Source of the DNA: Epilithonimonas sp042695135
GTDB lineage: Bacteria > Bacteroidota > Bacteroidia > Flavobacteriales > Weeksellaceae
DNA length: 64,000 bases
Direction: 5' to 3'
Assembly: GCF_042695135.1 (NCBI RefSeq)
Contig: NZ_CP170547.1
Location: forward strand, 992,001 to 1,056,000
The position numbers and the translations under genes were made by a program. This document shows, piece by piece, positions 54,278 to 61,980 of this stretch; position 1 is the stretch's first letter, and the number at the start of each line of letters is the position of its first letter. The notes beneath the pieces were generated by a model. The model did not search any database. It was not told the DNA's origin and was given only the letters and a program-made list of their open reading frames with translations.

Positions 54278-54356
54278 GTTGGAGAGTTTGAGAATAGGAG
54301 AGTTTGAGTATTTTTTAATGCCAAAAATCATTTATCAATCATCAATTATCATTTTT

Positions 54357-54770
54357 ATGACTCCAAAAGAAACCGCTGAATATATGTTCGGGAAGGATCT
54401 ATTTTCTCAATGGTTGGGGATAGAACTCATCGATATCAAAACAAATTACTGTCTCATAAAAATGCCTGTAAAAACTGAAATGATCAATGGATTAGGAACT
54501 GTTCACGGTGGTGTAACTTTCGCCTTTGCAGACTCTGCTTTGGCTTTTTCCTCCAATAATACGGGCGAAGCAGCTGTTGCACTCAACTGTTATATCAACT
54601 TTACAAAAGCGGTGAGAACAGGCGATGTTTTGACAGCGGAAAGTATTTTATTGACGGATACAAGAAAAACTGCCGTTTATGATATCACGATAAAAAATCA
54701 GAATGATGAGGTAGTTGCTGGTTTTCGCGGAACAGTTTACAAGATTGGCAAAAAAATAACTGAATTATAA
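54357..54770 (+). CDS. paaI: Hotdog-fold thioesterase, PaaI-like
   Basis: The product has 137 aa, the size of PaaI. It hydrolyses hydroxyphenylacetyl-CoA or similar stalled CoA esters. The diagnostic motif is NGLGTVHGGVTFAFADSALAF (about 42-62), with the HGG and Asp characteristic of this hotdog family, followed by the NCYINFTKAVRTGD strand. The ATG at 54357 gives MTPKETAEYMFGKDLFSQ-like start, typical of PaaI; an upstream in-frame ATG inside the paaG end is not credible. It is co-oriented with paaG and likely co-transcribed. Confidence 0.82.
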   Translation: MTPKETAEYMFGKDLFSQWLGIELIDIKTNYCLIKMPVKTEMINGLGTVHGGVTFAFADSALAFSSNNTGEAAVALNCYINFTKAVRTGDVLTAESILLTDTRKTAVYDITIKNQNDEVVAGFRGTVYKIGKKITEL

Positions 54771-54777
54771 ATTTCAA

Positions 54778-54806
54778 AAAACTTCAAAATTTATTTTGAA
54801 GTTTTA
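54778..54806 (+). terminator. Terminator of the paaG-paaI pair
   Basis: AAACTTCAAAAT and TTTTGAAGTTT hairpin, directly upstream of the next promoter. Confidence 0.7.
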
Positions 54807-54834
54807 AAATAAATTGTAGCTTTGTAATTCAAAG
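54796..54834 (+). promoter_or_regulatory. Promoter and operator of the 54.8-kb unit
   Basis: TTG (54796-54798), 18 nt, TAGCTTTG (54817-54824). The inverted repeat CTTTG-TAATT-CAAAG (54820-54834) overlaps the -7 box. The identical 15-mer sits at the same place in the promoter at 56391, on the other side of the regulator gene. Confidence 0.65.
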
Positions 54835-54842
54835 TTCTTTTT

Positions 54843-55460
54843 ATGGAATCAAAAAATTATCAGGAAGAGTTGGCACACATCCGTCAGATGATGGAACGCA
54901 GTTCGAGATTTATTTCATTGAGTGGTTTGTCCGGCGTCATTGCGGGGATTGTGGCGTTGCTGGGTTCTGTTTATGTTTATTTTGTTTTCCAAAGAGAAGG
55001 CATCGATTATTTTGATGGCGAACGAAATATCTACGGACCGGCTCTGGCCAAGGAATTATTCTATGTCGCTTTGGTGGTTTTGGTTTTAGCCATTTCCAGC
55101 GGTTATATTTTCACGGCAAGAAAAAGCAAAAAGAAAAACCTGAAAATCTGGGATTCGATCACAAAAAAGCTTCTGTTCAACTTTGCAATTCCATTAGTTG
55201 CAGGCGGAATTTTTTGTATTGCGCTTTGGTATCACCATTATTTTCCTTTAATTGCGCCGTCAATGCTTATTTTCTATGGATTGGCTTTGATCAATGCAGA
55301 AAGATACACATTAAGTGATGTCAAATATCTTGGAATTTGCGAAGTTGTTCTTGGAATGATTGCCTTATTCTGGCTCGGTTGGGGATTGATATTTTGGGCG
55401 ATTGGATTTGGATTTCTGCATATTTTTTATGGGATTTTGATGTATAGGAAATATGATTAA
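54843..55460 (+). CDS. Hypothetical 6-TM membrane protein
   Basis: The product has 205 aa with about six hydrophobic helices after a short charged N-terminus (YQEELAHIRQMMERSSRF). It resembles Bacteroidota membrane proteins found beside small winged-helix regulators; no function is known to me. Its stop overlaps the start of the next gene by 8 nt, and the regulator at 56079 is third in the unit. The promoter carries the shared operator, so the unit is probably autoregulated. Confidence 0.7.
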   Translation: MESKNYQEELAHIRQMMERSSRFISLSGLSGVIAGIVALLGSVYVYFVFQREGIDYFDGERNIYGPALAKELFYVALVVLVLAISSGYIFTARKSKKKNLKIWDSITKKLLFNFAIPLVAGGIFCIALWYHHYFPLIAPSMLIFYGLALINAERYTLSDVKYLGICEVVLGMIALFWLGWGLIFWAIGFGFLHIFYGILMYRKYD

Positions 55461-56076
55461 AATGTCCAAAACTTTAAAATATATTTTAATTGGACTCGCT
55501 ATTGTTTTTGGATTGTTCACAATTGGTGCGATTGTACTAAATATTATGATTGCTTCTGCTTTTGGAGCTTTTGATAAAAATTATTCAGTTTCAGAGTTGA
55601 AAGAAGAATATTACTCAAATGAAAAAGAAATTGATGAATTGATTTTGTATTTCAATAAGATTAAACCAAAAGATAAGATTGTCTCAATTGAGTTTAAAGA
55701 TGATGAAATTATTGGAAGACTTGCAATTGAAAATAAAGGTACAGAGAAAAAAAATTTTCAGAGTTGGAATTTTAATAAAGAAATACTTCTTACTCCAGAC
55801 CTTAAGAATATGCTTAATTGGGATTTAGAAACAATTGAAATTCTAAAAGAAAAATTAGATAATGCAGATTGTATTTCGATAGAAGATGGAGAGCCTATTA
55901 AAATTGGTTTTAAAAGAAGCGGACTGGGAATGTACTCTTTTGATGTTTTTCAGGATAAAGCCACAAATAGAAATAATTTTAATAACAATTGTAATTATAT
56001 TTTAGTCAATAACAAATTAGCGTTAGAATACGGAGGTGGAGCCGTAGGACCTCAATGTTTTCAAAACTTTAAATAA
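55453..56076 (+). CDS. Hypothetical membrane-anchored protein
   Basis: The product has 207 aa (204 from the second ATG at 55462). One N-terminal helix (YILIGLAIVFGLFTIGAIVLN) is followed by a soluble Lys/Glu-rich domain with two Cys. I do not recognise it. It starts 8 nt inside the preceding gene, and the regulator begins 2 nt after its stop, so it is firmly in the operon. Its AT-richness and lack of recognisable family suggest a later insertion into a conserved pair. Confidence 0.6.
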   Translation: MIKMSKTLKYILIGLAIVFGLFTIGAIVLNIMIASAFGAFDKNYSVSELKEEYYSNEKEIDELILYFNKIKPKDKIVSIEFKDDEIIGRLAIENKGTEKKNFQSWNFNKEILLTPDLKNMLNWDLETIEILKEKLDNADCISIEDGEPIKIGFKRSGLGMYSFDVFQDKATNRNNFNNNCNYILVNNKLALEYGGGAVGPQCFQNFK

Positions 56077-56078
56077 AA

Positions 56079-56369
56079 ATGTTAAACATCAATCAGCTCA
56101 ACAAAGAATTCGAAAGTCGTGTAAGATTGGGCATTATGTCCGTTCTTATGGTCAACGATTGGGTTGATTTTACCGAAATGAAAAACCTTCTGAACGCTAC
56201 CGACGGAAATCTCGCAAGCCATAGCACAGCTCTGGAAAAAGCAGAATATATAGAAGTGAAAAAAGAATTCGTAGGCAAAAAACCGAGAACTTCTTACCGT
56301 GTGACACAGAAAGGCAGAGATGCTTTTACAGAACATATCAATAATTTGGAAAAATTGTTGGGAAGATAG
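56079..56369 (+). CDS. Small winged-helix transcription regulator
   Basis: The product has 96 aa: a MarR/ArsR-like wHTH of the HTH_34 type. Helix 2-3 region is DFTEMKNLLNATDGNLASHS, recognition helix around SHSTALEKAEYIEVKKEF, and the wing is KKPRTSYRVTQKGRDAF. No ligand or metal site is visible, so it would respond to a partner (perhaps the two upstream membrane proteins) or to an effector bound at the dimer. Best candidate to bind the CTTTG-N5-CAAAG operators at 54820 and 56394, which flank its operon. Confidence 0.82.
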   Translation: MLNINQLNKEFESRVRLGIMSVLMVNDWVDFTEMKNLLNATDGNLASHSTALEKAEYIEVKKEFVGKKPRTSYRVTQKGRDAFTEHINNLEKLLGR

Positions 56370-56384
56370 TTCCCGATTTTTTTT
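56360..56384 (+). terminator. Compact terminator at the end of the regulator gene
   Basis: GGGAA and TTCCC with loop GATAG; the TAG stop of the regulator is inside the loop, then CGATTTTTTTT. Short stem, so termination is probably partial. Confidence 0.5.
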
Positions 56385-56390
56385 GAAAAT

Positions 56391-56408
56391 TAACTTTGTA
56401 ATTCAAAG
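56391..56408 (+). promoter_or_regulatory. Promoter -7 box and operator of the phosphoesterase unit
   Basis: TAACTTTG (56391-56398) matches TAnnTTTG and is overlapped by CTTTG-TAATT-CAAAG (56394-56408), the same 15-mer as at 54820. No clear -33 TTG is found. Confidence 0.6.
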
Positions 56409-56426
56409 AACTTTACAATTAAAAAA

Positions 56427-57266
56427 ATGAATCGAAGAAAATTTATTACAAAATCTTTACTCGCAACAGCAGGAGTTTCGCTGGGTTTTTACAGTTGGCA
56501 AATCGAACCATTTTGTTTGGAGTTTGTTCATCAGGATTTACCGATTAAAAATCTCCCCTCAAAACTTCACAACAAAATCCTGATGCAGATTTCAGATTTG
56601 CACGTAGGCAATCGATTCGATTGGAATTACCTAATTGATTCTTTCCAAAAAGCAAAAGCGTACAAACCCGATATTGTAGTTTACACCGGCGATTTCGTCT
56701 GCTGGGAAGATAATCCGGAACAACTCGAACAATTGAAAATCGTCATGAAAGAAGCCGTTCTCGGAACTCTTGGAACAACTGCAATTCTCGGAAACCACGA
56801 TTACGGCGCAGAATGGAGGGAAGAGTATGTTGCTGACGAAGTTTCAAAAATCCTTACCAATTCGAACATTCAAATGCTTCGGGATGAGAAAGTGGATATT
56901 TTGGGACTTCATATTTATGGATTTGAAGAATTATGGGGCACTAATTTCCATCCCGAAAATTTAACAAAAATGATCAATCCGGATGAGGCCAATCTCGTCC
57001 TTTGCCACAATCCCGACGTTTGCGATTTGGATGTCTGGAACGGTTACAAAGGTTGGATTCTCTCCGGTCATACACACGGCGGGCAAGCGAAACCGCCATT
57101 TCTTCCACCATTGATATTACCAGTCCAGAACAGAAAATACACTTCCGGCATCATCGATTTGGAAGATGACAGAATGCTTTATATCAACCGCGCTTTGGGA
57201 CATTCTTACCAAGTCAGGTTCAATTGCAGACCAGAAATTACAATTTTCACATTAAAATCAATTTAA
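56427..57266 (+). CDS. Tat-type exported metallophosphoesterase
   Basis: The product has 279 aa. N-terminus MNRRKFITKSLLATAGVSLG has a twin-arginine motif (RRKFIT) and hydrophobic stretch, so export by Tat with the folded enzyme is likely. Calcineurin-like motifs are all present: ISDLHVGN (D-x-H), YTGDFV (GD), GNHDYG (GNHD), LCHNPDV and SGHTHGGQ. This layout matches the YkuE/LpxH-like group of membrane-associated phosphoesterases; substrate could be a lipid or nucleotide pyrophosphate. First gene of the unit behind the shared operator. Confidence 0.85.
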   Translation: MNRRKFITKSLLATAGVSLGFYSWQIEPFCLEFVHQDLPIKNLPSKLHNKILMQISDLHVGNRFDWNYLIDSFQKAKAYKPDIVVYTGDFVCWEDNPEQLEQLKIVMKEAVLGTLGTTAILGNHDYGAEWREEYVADEVSKILTNSNIQMLRDEKVDILGLHIYGFEELWGTNFHPENLTKMINPDEANLVLCHNPDVCDLDVWNGYKGWILSGHTHGGQAKPPFLPPLILPVQNRKYTSGIIDLEDDRMLYINRALGHSYQVRFNCRPEITIFTLKSI

Positions 57267-57276
57267 AATAAAAATT

Positions 57277-57762
57277 ATGAAAAAAAACCGCATTCGATTT
57301 TTGCTTTTTGTTTATGACAACACACAAAGGCTGTATAGAAGATATTTTAAGAAAAAGAAAAGACAATGGGCATTTTCCCAACAGCAATTGCTGGCTTTTG
57401 AAGAAGATACGCTTGGTAGAAAACTCGGCGAATTCTACAAAAAGCACGGGTTTACAATGATTCCCAAGATGGAAAATCACGATGTTCATCATTTGCTTAC
57501 AGATTGCGGAACCCGGTTCGAGGAAGAAATTGCGATGCAGTTTTTGCTTTTAGGTAATGGAAAAATGAATGCTCATCTTCTGGCAGCCATCTTTTTAGGA
57601 AGTCTCATTCTTCCGGAATATTTCAAGATTTATATTCAGGCGTATAAAAAAGGAAAGCGGATGAGACCTTTCTATTATTGGGATTTTGAGAAATTACTTG
57701 CCCACAATTTTGACAATATCAGAGACTTTGTTTATCAGAAGCAAACTCCGGTTTTCTACTAA
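57277..57762 (+). CDS. Coq4 family protein
   Basis: The product has 161 aa. The Coq4 metal-site motif HDxxH-x11-E is visible as H68-D69-V-H-H72 with E84 (NHDVHHLLTDCGTRFEEE). The N-terminal part is basic (KKKKRQW), the C-terminal part has a hydrophobic helix (LLAAIFLGSLILPEYFKI). In eukaryotes Coq4 works in ubiquinone synthesis; Flavobacteriia use menaquinone, so its job here must differ. It starts 10 nt after the phosphoesterase gene, and a large membrane protein follows at 37 nt. Confidence 0.8.
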   Translation: MKKNRIRFLLFVYDNTQRLYRRYFKKKKRQWAFSQQQLLAFEEDTLGRKLGEFYKKHGFTMIPKMENHDVHHLLTDCGTRFEEEIAMQFLLLGNGKMNAHLLAAIFLGSLILPEYFKIYIQAYKKGKRMRPFYYWDFEKLLAHNFDNIRDFVYQKQTPVFY

Positions 57763-57799
57763 AACCTAATTAATTTTTAATTTATAAAACATTACAATA

Positions 57800-59194
57800 A
57801 TGAAAAAACATCATCTTATCTTCATTACAGTTTTAGCGATAATCATCCTTTTTTACAAAGAATATATTGCGCTCAATCTCGGAATTTTTGGAATATTCCT
57901 AAGTATTTTGACTTTTACTCAAATCAAATCCGAATTCAGAACCCGAACATTCCTTACACTTTTTGTGACCTCAATTTTCTCATCATTTGCATTTGCCTGG
58001 TTTGGCGACGCTGTTTCTTTCGCAGCAGTTTTTGTATCCTTGTTTTTGCTGAGGTTCAAAGGAACTTATCCGAAACTGAAACCATTTTTATATATCGAAG
58101 TTCTGTTGTTGAATCTCTTCACGTTTTTGGGAAGAGTATTCAACATAGAGCAATGGTATGAAAAACCTAATGAAGGTAAAAGTTTCAGCAAGAGACTCAT
58201 TACTTTTATTCTGATTCCGGGAATTTTCATCACCATTTTTCTTTGCATTTATTCCGCAGGAAGTTCACATTTTGATAACTTTTTCAGTGAAATTAAATTA
58301 GATTTCAGTTTCTTCCAAATTTTTATTCTCGCCATTGTAGGATTTTATATTGGCTTTATTTTCTGGAATTTCGGTGTGGAAAGATTCATCTTCAAACAAA
58401 ATCAATTTCTGAATGACGATTTTTCCAGCGTCATCAAATTGGGAAAACCGACTTTCTCATTCCTTGATCTGGATTCTGAAAGAACCAGCGGTTTGATTTC
58501 CTTCTCTGCTCTTAATATTTTGCTTTTAGTTTTTATTGCAACTTATAATTACGAACAGTTTTACGAAGTCACAAAATCTGCTGATAGCCTGAGCGCAGAA
58601 ACGCACGAACGGGTAAACTCGGTGATTCTGTCAATCATTATGGCGATTCTGGTCATTCTTTTCTATTTCAAAAAAGGATTTAATTTTGATGAAAAAGCAA
58701 AGTCATTGAAAATTTCTGCGAAGATTTGGATTACTTTGAACTCTCTTCTGGTCGTTTCTGCCATCATCAAAAACTCAGAATATATTCTAAATTTTGGACT
58801 GACTTACAAACGTTTGGGTGTTTATGCTTTCCTCACAATGGCATTGATTGGATTAATTTTTACCTTTATCAAAATTCAGAATCAGAAGACCAATGCCTTT
58901 CTTTTCAATAAGATGTTCTGGGCTTCTTATGGCTTGATTTTGGTTTGCAGTTATGTCAATTGGGGCGGAATCATCACGGCCAACAATATCAAAAGAAAAG
59001 ATTTTGCAGAGAATTTCCATCTAGTTTCCATAAATTATAATGAAAAAATATTGCTGGATTACGCTGAAAAAGCCGGAGATTTTGAAATGAAAAACCAACT
59101 AAAAGAAAGAATCAAATCTTATCAAGATGAAACTTTCCTTTCAAAAATATTATATTATGAAACAATTAATATCGAAAAAACAAAACTTGAATAG
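57800..59194 (+). CDS. DUF4173-like polytopic membrane protein
   Basis: The product has 464 aa with about 11-12 hydrophobic helices over the first ~400 residues and a cytoplasmic, charged C-terminal tail (about 410-464). The YSAGSSHFDNFF and NILLLVFIATYNYEQFYE segments resemble DUF4153/DUF4173 membrane proteins; function unknown. Two bacterial groups carry such proteins next to small wHTH regulators, which is consistent with the operator shared here. The following lipoprotein starts inside its last 38 nt. Confidence 0.7.
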   Translation: MKKHHLIFITVLAIIILFYKEYIALNLGIFGIFLSILTFTQIKSEFRTRTFLTLFVTSIFSSFAFAWFGDAVSFAAVFVSLFLLRFKGTYPKLKPFLYIEVLLLNLFTFLGRVFNIEQWYEKPNEGKSFSKRLITFILIPGIFITIFLCIYSAGSSHFDNFFSEIKLDFSFFQIFILAIVGFYIGFIFWNFGVERFIFKQNQFLNDDFSSVIKLGKPTFSFLDLDSERTSGLISFSALNILLLVFIATYNYEQFYEVTKSADSLSAETHERVNSVILSIIMAILVILFYFKKGFNFDEKAKSLKISAKIWITLNSLLVVSAIIKNSEYILNFGLTYKRLGVYAFLTMALIGLIFTFIKIQNQKTNAFLFNKMFWASYGLILVCSYVNWGGIITANNIKRKDFAENFHLVSINYNEKILLDYAEKAGDFEMKNQLKERIKSYQDETFLSKILYYETINIEKTKLE

Positions 59195-59654
59195 CTTAAA
59201 ATATCTGGCACTTGTTCCATTATTCTTGGTTGCGTGCAAAAAAGACCCGCAAATAACGGAGACAAAAGTCGATACGGTTACAACAATTCAAAAGCCGGTT
59301 GATTCACTTTCAACAATTGTAAAAACAGAAAAAGAATCTAACCAGAATATCATCACAGTTGACGCTTCAAAAATGCCAATCCGATTGAATCTAGAAATCA
59401 AAAATCCTGATGATCAAATCGTTTTGAAATTAGAAAACCTCAGCCAACCTAAAATAAAAGGTTATCTGAAAACCCAGACGCCGATGAATGTAAGATTCAA
59501 TCAGATCAGAATGCCGGATAATACTTTTGATGGACCATTTGGGGCAACGATAGAATATGACACAAAACAAAAAGGAGAGTATTGGCTGATCTTTGCCAAG
59601 AACAATATGGCAGACGGCGATCCAGTTGGAAAATTCTTTGTAAAAATCGAATAA
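59157..59654 (+). CDS. Hypothetical lipoprotein, 165 aa
   Basis: The product has 165 aa. Lipobox LVAC at about residues 25-28 after a short hydrophobic core (YLALVPLFLVAC), then a Thr/Lys-rich linker and a beta-sandwich-like domain of about 90 residues (IRLNLEIKNPDDQIVLKLE to the C-terminus). Not recognised. The ATG at 59157 overlaps the preceding gene by 38 nt; the longer reading from 59127 has no better support. It is the last gene of the unit, before a bidirectional terminator. Confidence 0.65.
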   Translation: MKQLISKKQNLNSLKYLALVPLFLVACKKDPQITETKVDTVTTIQKPVDSLSTIVKTEKESNQNIITVDASKMPIRLNLEIKNPDDQIVLKLENLSQPKIKGYLKTQTPMNVRFNQIRMPDNTFDGPFGATIEYDTKQKGEYWLIFAKNNMADGDPVGKFFVKIE

Positions 59655-59655
59655 C

Positions 59656-59687
59656 AAAAAAGAATCTCAATCGAGATTCTTTTTTTA
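59656..59687 (+). terminator. Bidirectional terminator between converging units
   Basis: AAAAAAGAATCTC and GAGATTCTTTTTTT hairpin, T-runs on both strands; it ends both the lipoprotein unit and aroQ. Confidence 0.85.
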
Positions 59688-60092
59688 TTTTAAACTTTGG
59701 ATCGCTAATTTATAACCTTTCATCCCAAATCCTGATATCACGGCATCGCAGCTTTCTGCAGTCACAGATTTCTTTCGGAATTCTTCCCGTTTGTAGATAT
59801 TACTGATGTGGACTTCGATTTTTGGTTTGTTGATATTTTTAAGACAATCCGAGATGGCATAAGAATAATGTGTAAAAGCGCCGGGATTAATGATCACGGC
59901 TTCGAAATCATCTTCCTGCAGACGATTGATCAATTCGCCTTCGATATTGGATTGATAATAAGAAATTTCATCAGAAGAGAATTCGTTTTTAAGATCAGAA
60001 AGATAATCTTCCATAGAAACTGAGCCGTAGATTTCCGGTTCACGAGTTCCGAGTAAATTGAGGTTTGGGCCGTTTATAATGAGGATTTTCAT
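59685..60092 (-). CDS. aroQ: 3-dehydroquinate dehydratase, type II
   Basis: The product has 135 aa, short but typical of type II enzymes. It removes water from 3-dehydroquinate in the shikimate pathway. Motifs: KILIINGPNLNLLGTREP, with catalytic Y22 in EIYG, the INPGAFTHYSYAI segment, and HISNIYKREEFRKKS (catalytic His and Arg). A -7 box lies 15-22 nt before the ATG. It is a single gene; other shikimate genes are not nearby, as is common in Bacteroidota. Confidence 0.95.
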   Translation of the reverse strand: MKILIINGPNLNLLGTREPEIYGSVSMEDYLSDLKNEFSSDEISYYQSNIEGELINRLQEDDFEAVIINPGAFTHYSYAISDCLKNINKPKIEVHISNIYKREEFRKKSVTAESCDAVISGFGMKGYKLAIQSLK

Positions 60093-60106
60093 TCAGAATA
60101 TTTTTT

Positions 60107-60114
60107 CAAAGATA
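60107..60114 (-). promoter_or_regulatory. -7 box of aroQ
   Basis: TATCTTTG on the minus strand, 15 nt upstream of the ATG, lies in the gap after the next minus-strand gene. Confidence 0.5.
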
Positions 60115-60119
60115 TAAAA

Positions 60120-60458
60120 TTAAGGCTGATGCTGAAAGCAATATCCATTTCCGATACTCGTCATGTGTTTGCATCGTGTTCCGCTTTTAGTTATTCCCTT
60201 GCACTGGACCGTTGCATTAGTTCCGGAAGTTATCTTATTTCCCGGATCTGAAATATTGAGAGTAGATACCGGATTACAAATTTTGCAAGCTGTCAATCCC
60301 CTTTCCAAAGCAGAAGTAAGATCTGTTTTGTTAGAAGTATTTTTCACCATCCTACAATTTTCTGTATGGTATTTTTTTCCGCTGGGTGTATAATAAACCG
60401 TTTGAGATTTTGCACAAATAAAACTTAACAGAAAAAACAGAGTAGTAAGTGATCTCAT
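60120..60458 (-). CDS. Small secreted Cys-rich protein, DUF5763-like C-terminus
   Basis: The product has 112 aa with a signal peptide (LTTLFFLLSFICAKSQ). A first half with CRMVKNTS...CKICNP resembles a short metal-binding module seen after ...YHTENC motifs in exported proteins. The second half (CKGITKSGTRCKHMTSIGNG YCFQH) matches DUF5763-like zinc-knuckle sequences. The TTG-start ORF begins 2 codons upstream, but the ATG at 60458 gives a better signal peptide. Function unknown. A terminator sits upstream of it, after the next gene. Confidence 0.68.
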   Translation of the reverse strand: MRSLTTLFFLLSFICAKSQTVYYTPSGKKYHTENCRMVKNTSNKTDLTSALERGLTACKICNPVSTLNISDPGNKITSGTNATVQCKGITKSGTRCKHMTSIGNGYCFQHQP

Positions 60459-60476
60459 AAACAACTAATTCATTAA

Positions 60477-60508
60477 ACAAAATCCTTAGAACTTCTAAGG
60501 ATTTTATA
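60477..60508 (-). terminator. Terminator downstream of the two envelope genes
   Basis: AATCCTTAGAA and CTAAGGATT arms with T-runs; it ends the unit 61754-60530. Nearly the same hairpin recurs at 61866. Confidence 0.7.
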
Positions 60509-60529
60509 AATATAAGTGTTTATTATAAG

Positions 60530-61129
60530 TTATTTAAAAAGATTATTCAAATCTTTTTGTGCTTTTTCAATTTTTTCGTTTGCAGATTTTTTGGTTTCAT
60601 CTGTTCGTTTTTTGAAATCTTCTTTTAATTTGTCAGCTTCAACTTTGGCATCAGAAACTTTTTTGTTTGCGTCTTCTACCAGTTTTGCTTTTTCGGCATT
60701 TACAGAAGCTTTTATTTCTTTTGCAGTATTATCTATTTGTGCGTTGGTTTTTCCGGTAATGATACTGTCGGATTTTTTTATAACACTACTTACAATATCA
60801 ACTTTTGGGCCTCCAAGGGTTTGAGAAGATGTTACGAGATAAGTTTCATATTCTGGTTTTACCGTTCCTCCTTCTGCTACGTAAGTTTTTTTGGAGTCTA
60901 CATATTTAGCCTGAGCTTTTTGTAATTCTAATTTTGCAGCTTCAATTTTTACAGGATCTTTCGAAGCAACGGCTTCATCGTAATTTTTCTGAGCTGTGGA
61001 TAATGCTAAAGCGGCATCTTCATAAGACTGTGTGAAATCTATTTTCACATTGGATGTATCATTTTTTTTGCAGCTGCCGGCCGTCAGTAATAATCCTGCA
61101 AAAGCCAGCGATATAAGTGTTTTTTTCAT
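60530..61129 (-). CDS. Coiled-coil lipoprotein
   Basis: The product has 199 aa. Lipobox LTAGSC at about residues 15-20, then a long Ala/Lys/Glu-rich, helical and probably coiled-coil body (for example YEDAALALSTAQKNYDEAVA and AEADKLKEDFKKRTDETKKS-type stretches). It may span between outer membrane and cell wall or scaffold a complex; nothing more specific can be read. It follows the 61134 membrane gene by 4 nt, so the two act together. Confidence 0.7.
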   Translation of the reverse strand: MKKTLISLAFAGLLLTAGSCKKNDTSNVKIDFTQSYEDAALALSTAQKNYDEAVASKDPVKIEAAKLELQKAQAKYVDSKKTYVAEGGTVKPEYETYLVTSSQTLGGPKVDIVSSVIKKSDSIITGKTNAQIDNTAKEIKASVNAEKAKLVEDANKKVSDAKVEADKLKEDFKKRTDETKKSANEKIEKAQKDLNNLFK

Positions 61130-61133
61130 TGTA

Positions 61134-61754
61134 TTATTGATTATTAATAATCTGTTTTGTTAATTTCTGTAATTCAATATTTTCATCTGACTGCGAGATT
61201 TCGCCATTGAGTCTTTTGATTTCTAAAGTATTGACTTGCTTTGCCAGACTTAGGTAAGCTAGATATTTTTCTAATATCCGTATTTTCTTTTCAGAAGTTG
61301 CATTTGCAGCGTTGGCTCCTTTTACAAAAGTCTGCAGATTGTCGTTACACAAAATATATGCCTGGAATGCATTTGACAAAAAATAGTCGCTTACCAGAGA
61401 ATTAGTTTCAAGATTTGTATATAGTTTCGGGATCTCTACAGGAGAATATTGAATGGTTTCGGATACATCTATGCCGCTTTTTGCAGGATTAAGGTACATT
61501 CCTTTGGTTTTCATTTCGCTGTTTTCCAAAGAAAGGTTGGTAGCGTCCAAAAGTTTTACCAGATTTTCTTTCTGAGTGATTTCTGAAAGCATAGTATTGA
61601 GGCTAAGTGCAAAAAAGAAACCGATAAAAGTAGAGATTAATGAAATGAAAAATTCAAAAGTTCTGCCTCTGTTGCTTCTGAAACTATCCAATCTGGACGA
61701 ATTGATGAGGAAAATTACGACTAAAATTAAAATGACTGCAATGATAATGTACAT
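61134..61754 (-). CDS. Hypothetical membrane protein, 206 aa
   Basis: The product has 206 aa with two N-terminal helices (IIIAVILILVVIFLI and FFISLISTFIGFFFALSL) and a soluble, mostly helical rest. I do not recognise it. It is first in a pair with the coiled-coil lipoprotein 4 nt downstream, which suggests an inner-membrane and outer-membrane partner set. Two near-identical terminators bracket the pair (60477, 61866). Confidence 0.62.
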   Translation of the reverse strand: MYIIIAVILILVVIFLINSSRLDSFRSNRGRTFEFFISLISTFIGFFFALSLNTMLSEITQKENLVKLLDATNLSLENSEMKTKGMYLNPAKSGIDVSETIQYSPVEIPKLYTNLETNSLVSDYFLSNAFQAYILCNDNLQTFVKGANAANATSEKKIRILEKYLAYLSLAKQVNTLEIKRLNGEISQSDENIELQKLTKQIINNQ

Positions 61755-61865
61755 AAAATGTGTGTTTTTTTGTCAAAGGTATTAAACTAAAATTGTATTC
61801 AAAATATTATAGATGAACAAGTGTTTTTTAATGGTAAATAGATTATATTCCTATATTAAACCAAA

Positions 61866-61897
61866 AAAAATCCTTAGAAAGTTCTAAGGATTTTTAA
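61866..61897 (-). terminator. Terminator after rpsT-tRNA-Glu
   Basis: Arms AATCCTTAGAA and TTCTAAGGATT with T-runs on both strands, 2 nt beyond the tRNA. Almost the same hairpin is at 60477. Confidence 0.7.
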
Positions 61898-61898
61898 G

Positions 61899-61970
61899 TA
61901 GCCCGTAGGGGAGTCGAACCCCTCTTACCAGGATGAAAACCTGAGGTCCTAACCGATAGACGAACGGGCC
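61899..61970 (-). tRNA. tRNA-Glu (anticodon TTC)
   Basis: On the minus strand: acceptor GGCCCGT / ACGGGCT, anticodon loop with TTC, T arm AGGGG-TTCGACT-CCCCT, discriminator A; CCA is not encoded. It starts 10 nt after the rpsT stop and has no own promoter in that gap, so it is probably cut from the rpsT mRNA. Confidence 0.95.
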
Positions 61971-61980
61971 AGGCTATATA

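Noticed and set aside
54228..54356. Earlier start for the PaaI-like protein
   Set aside because: It overlaps paaG in another frame and does not fit the family N-terminus.
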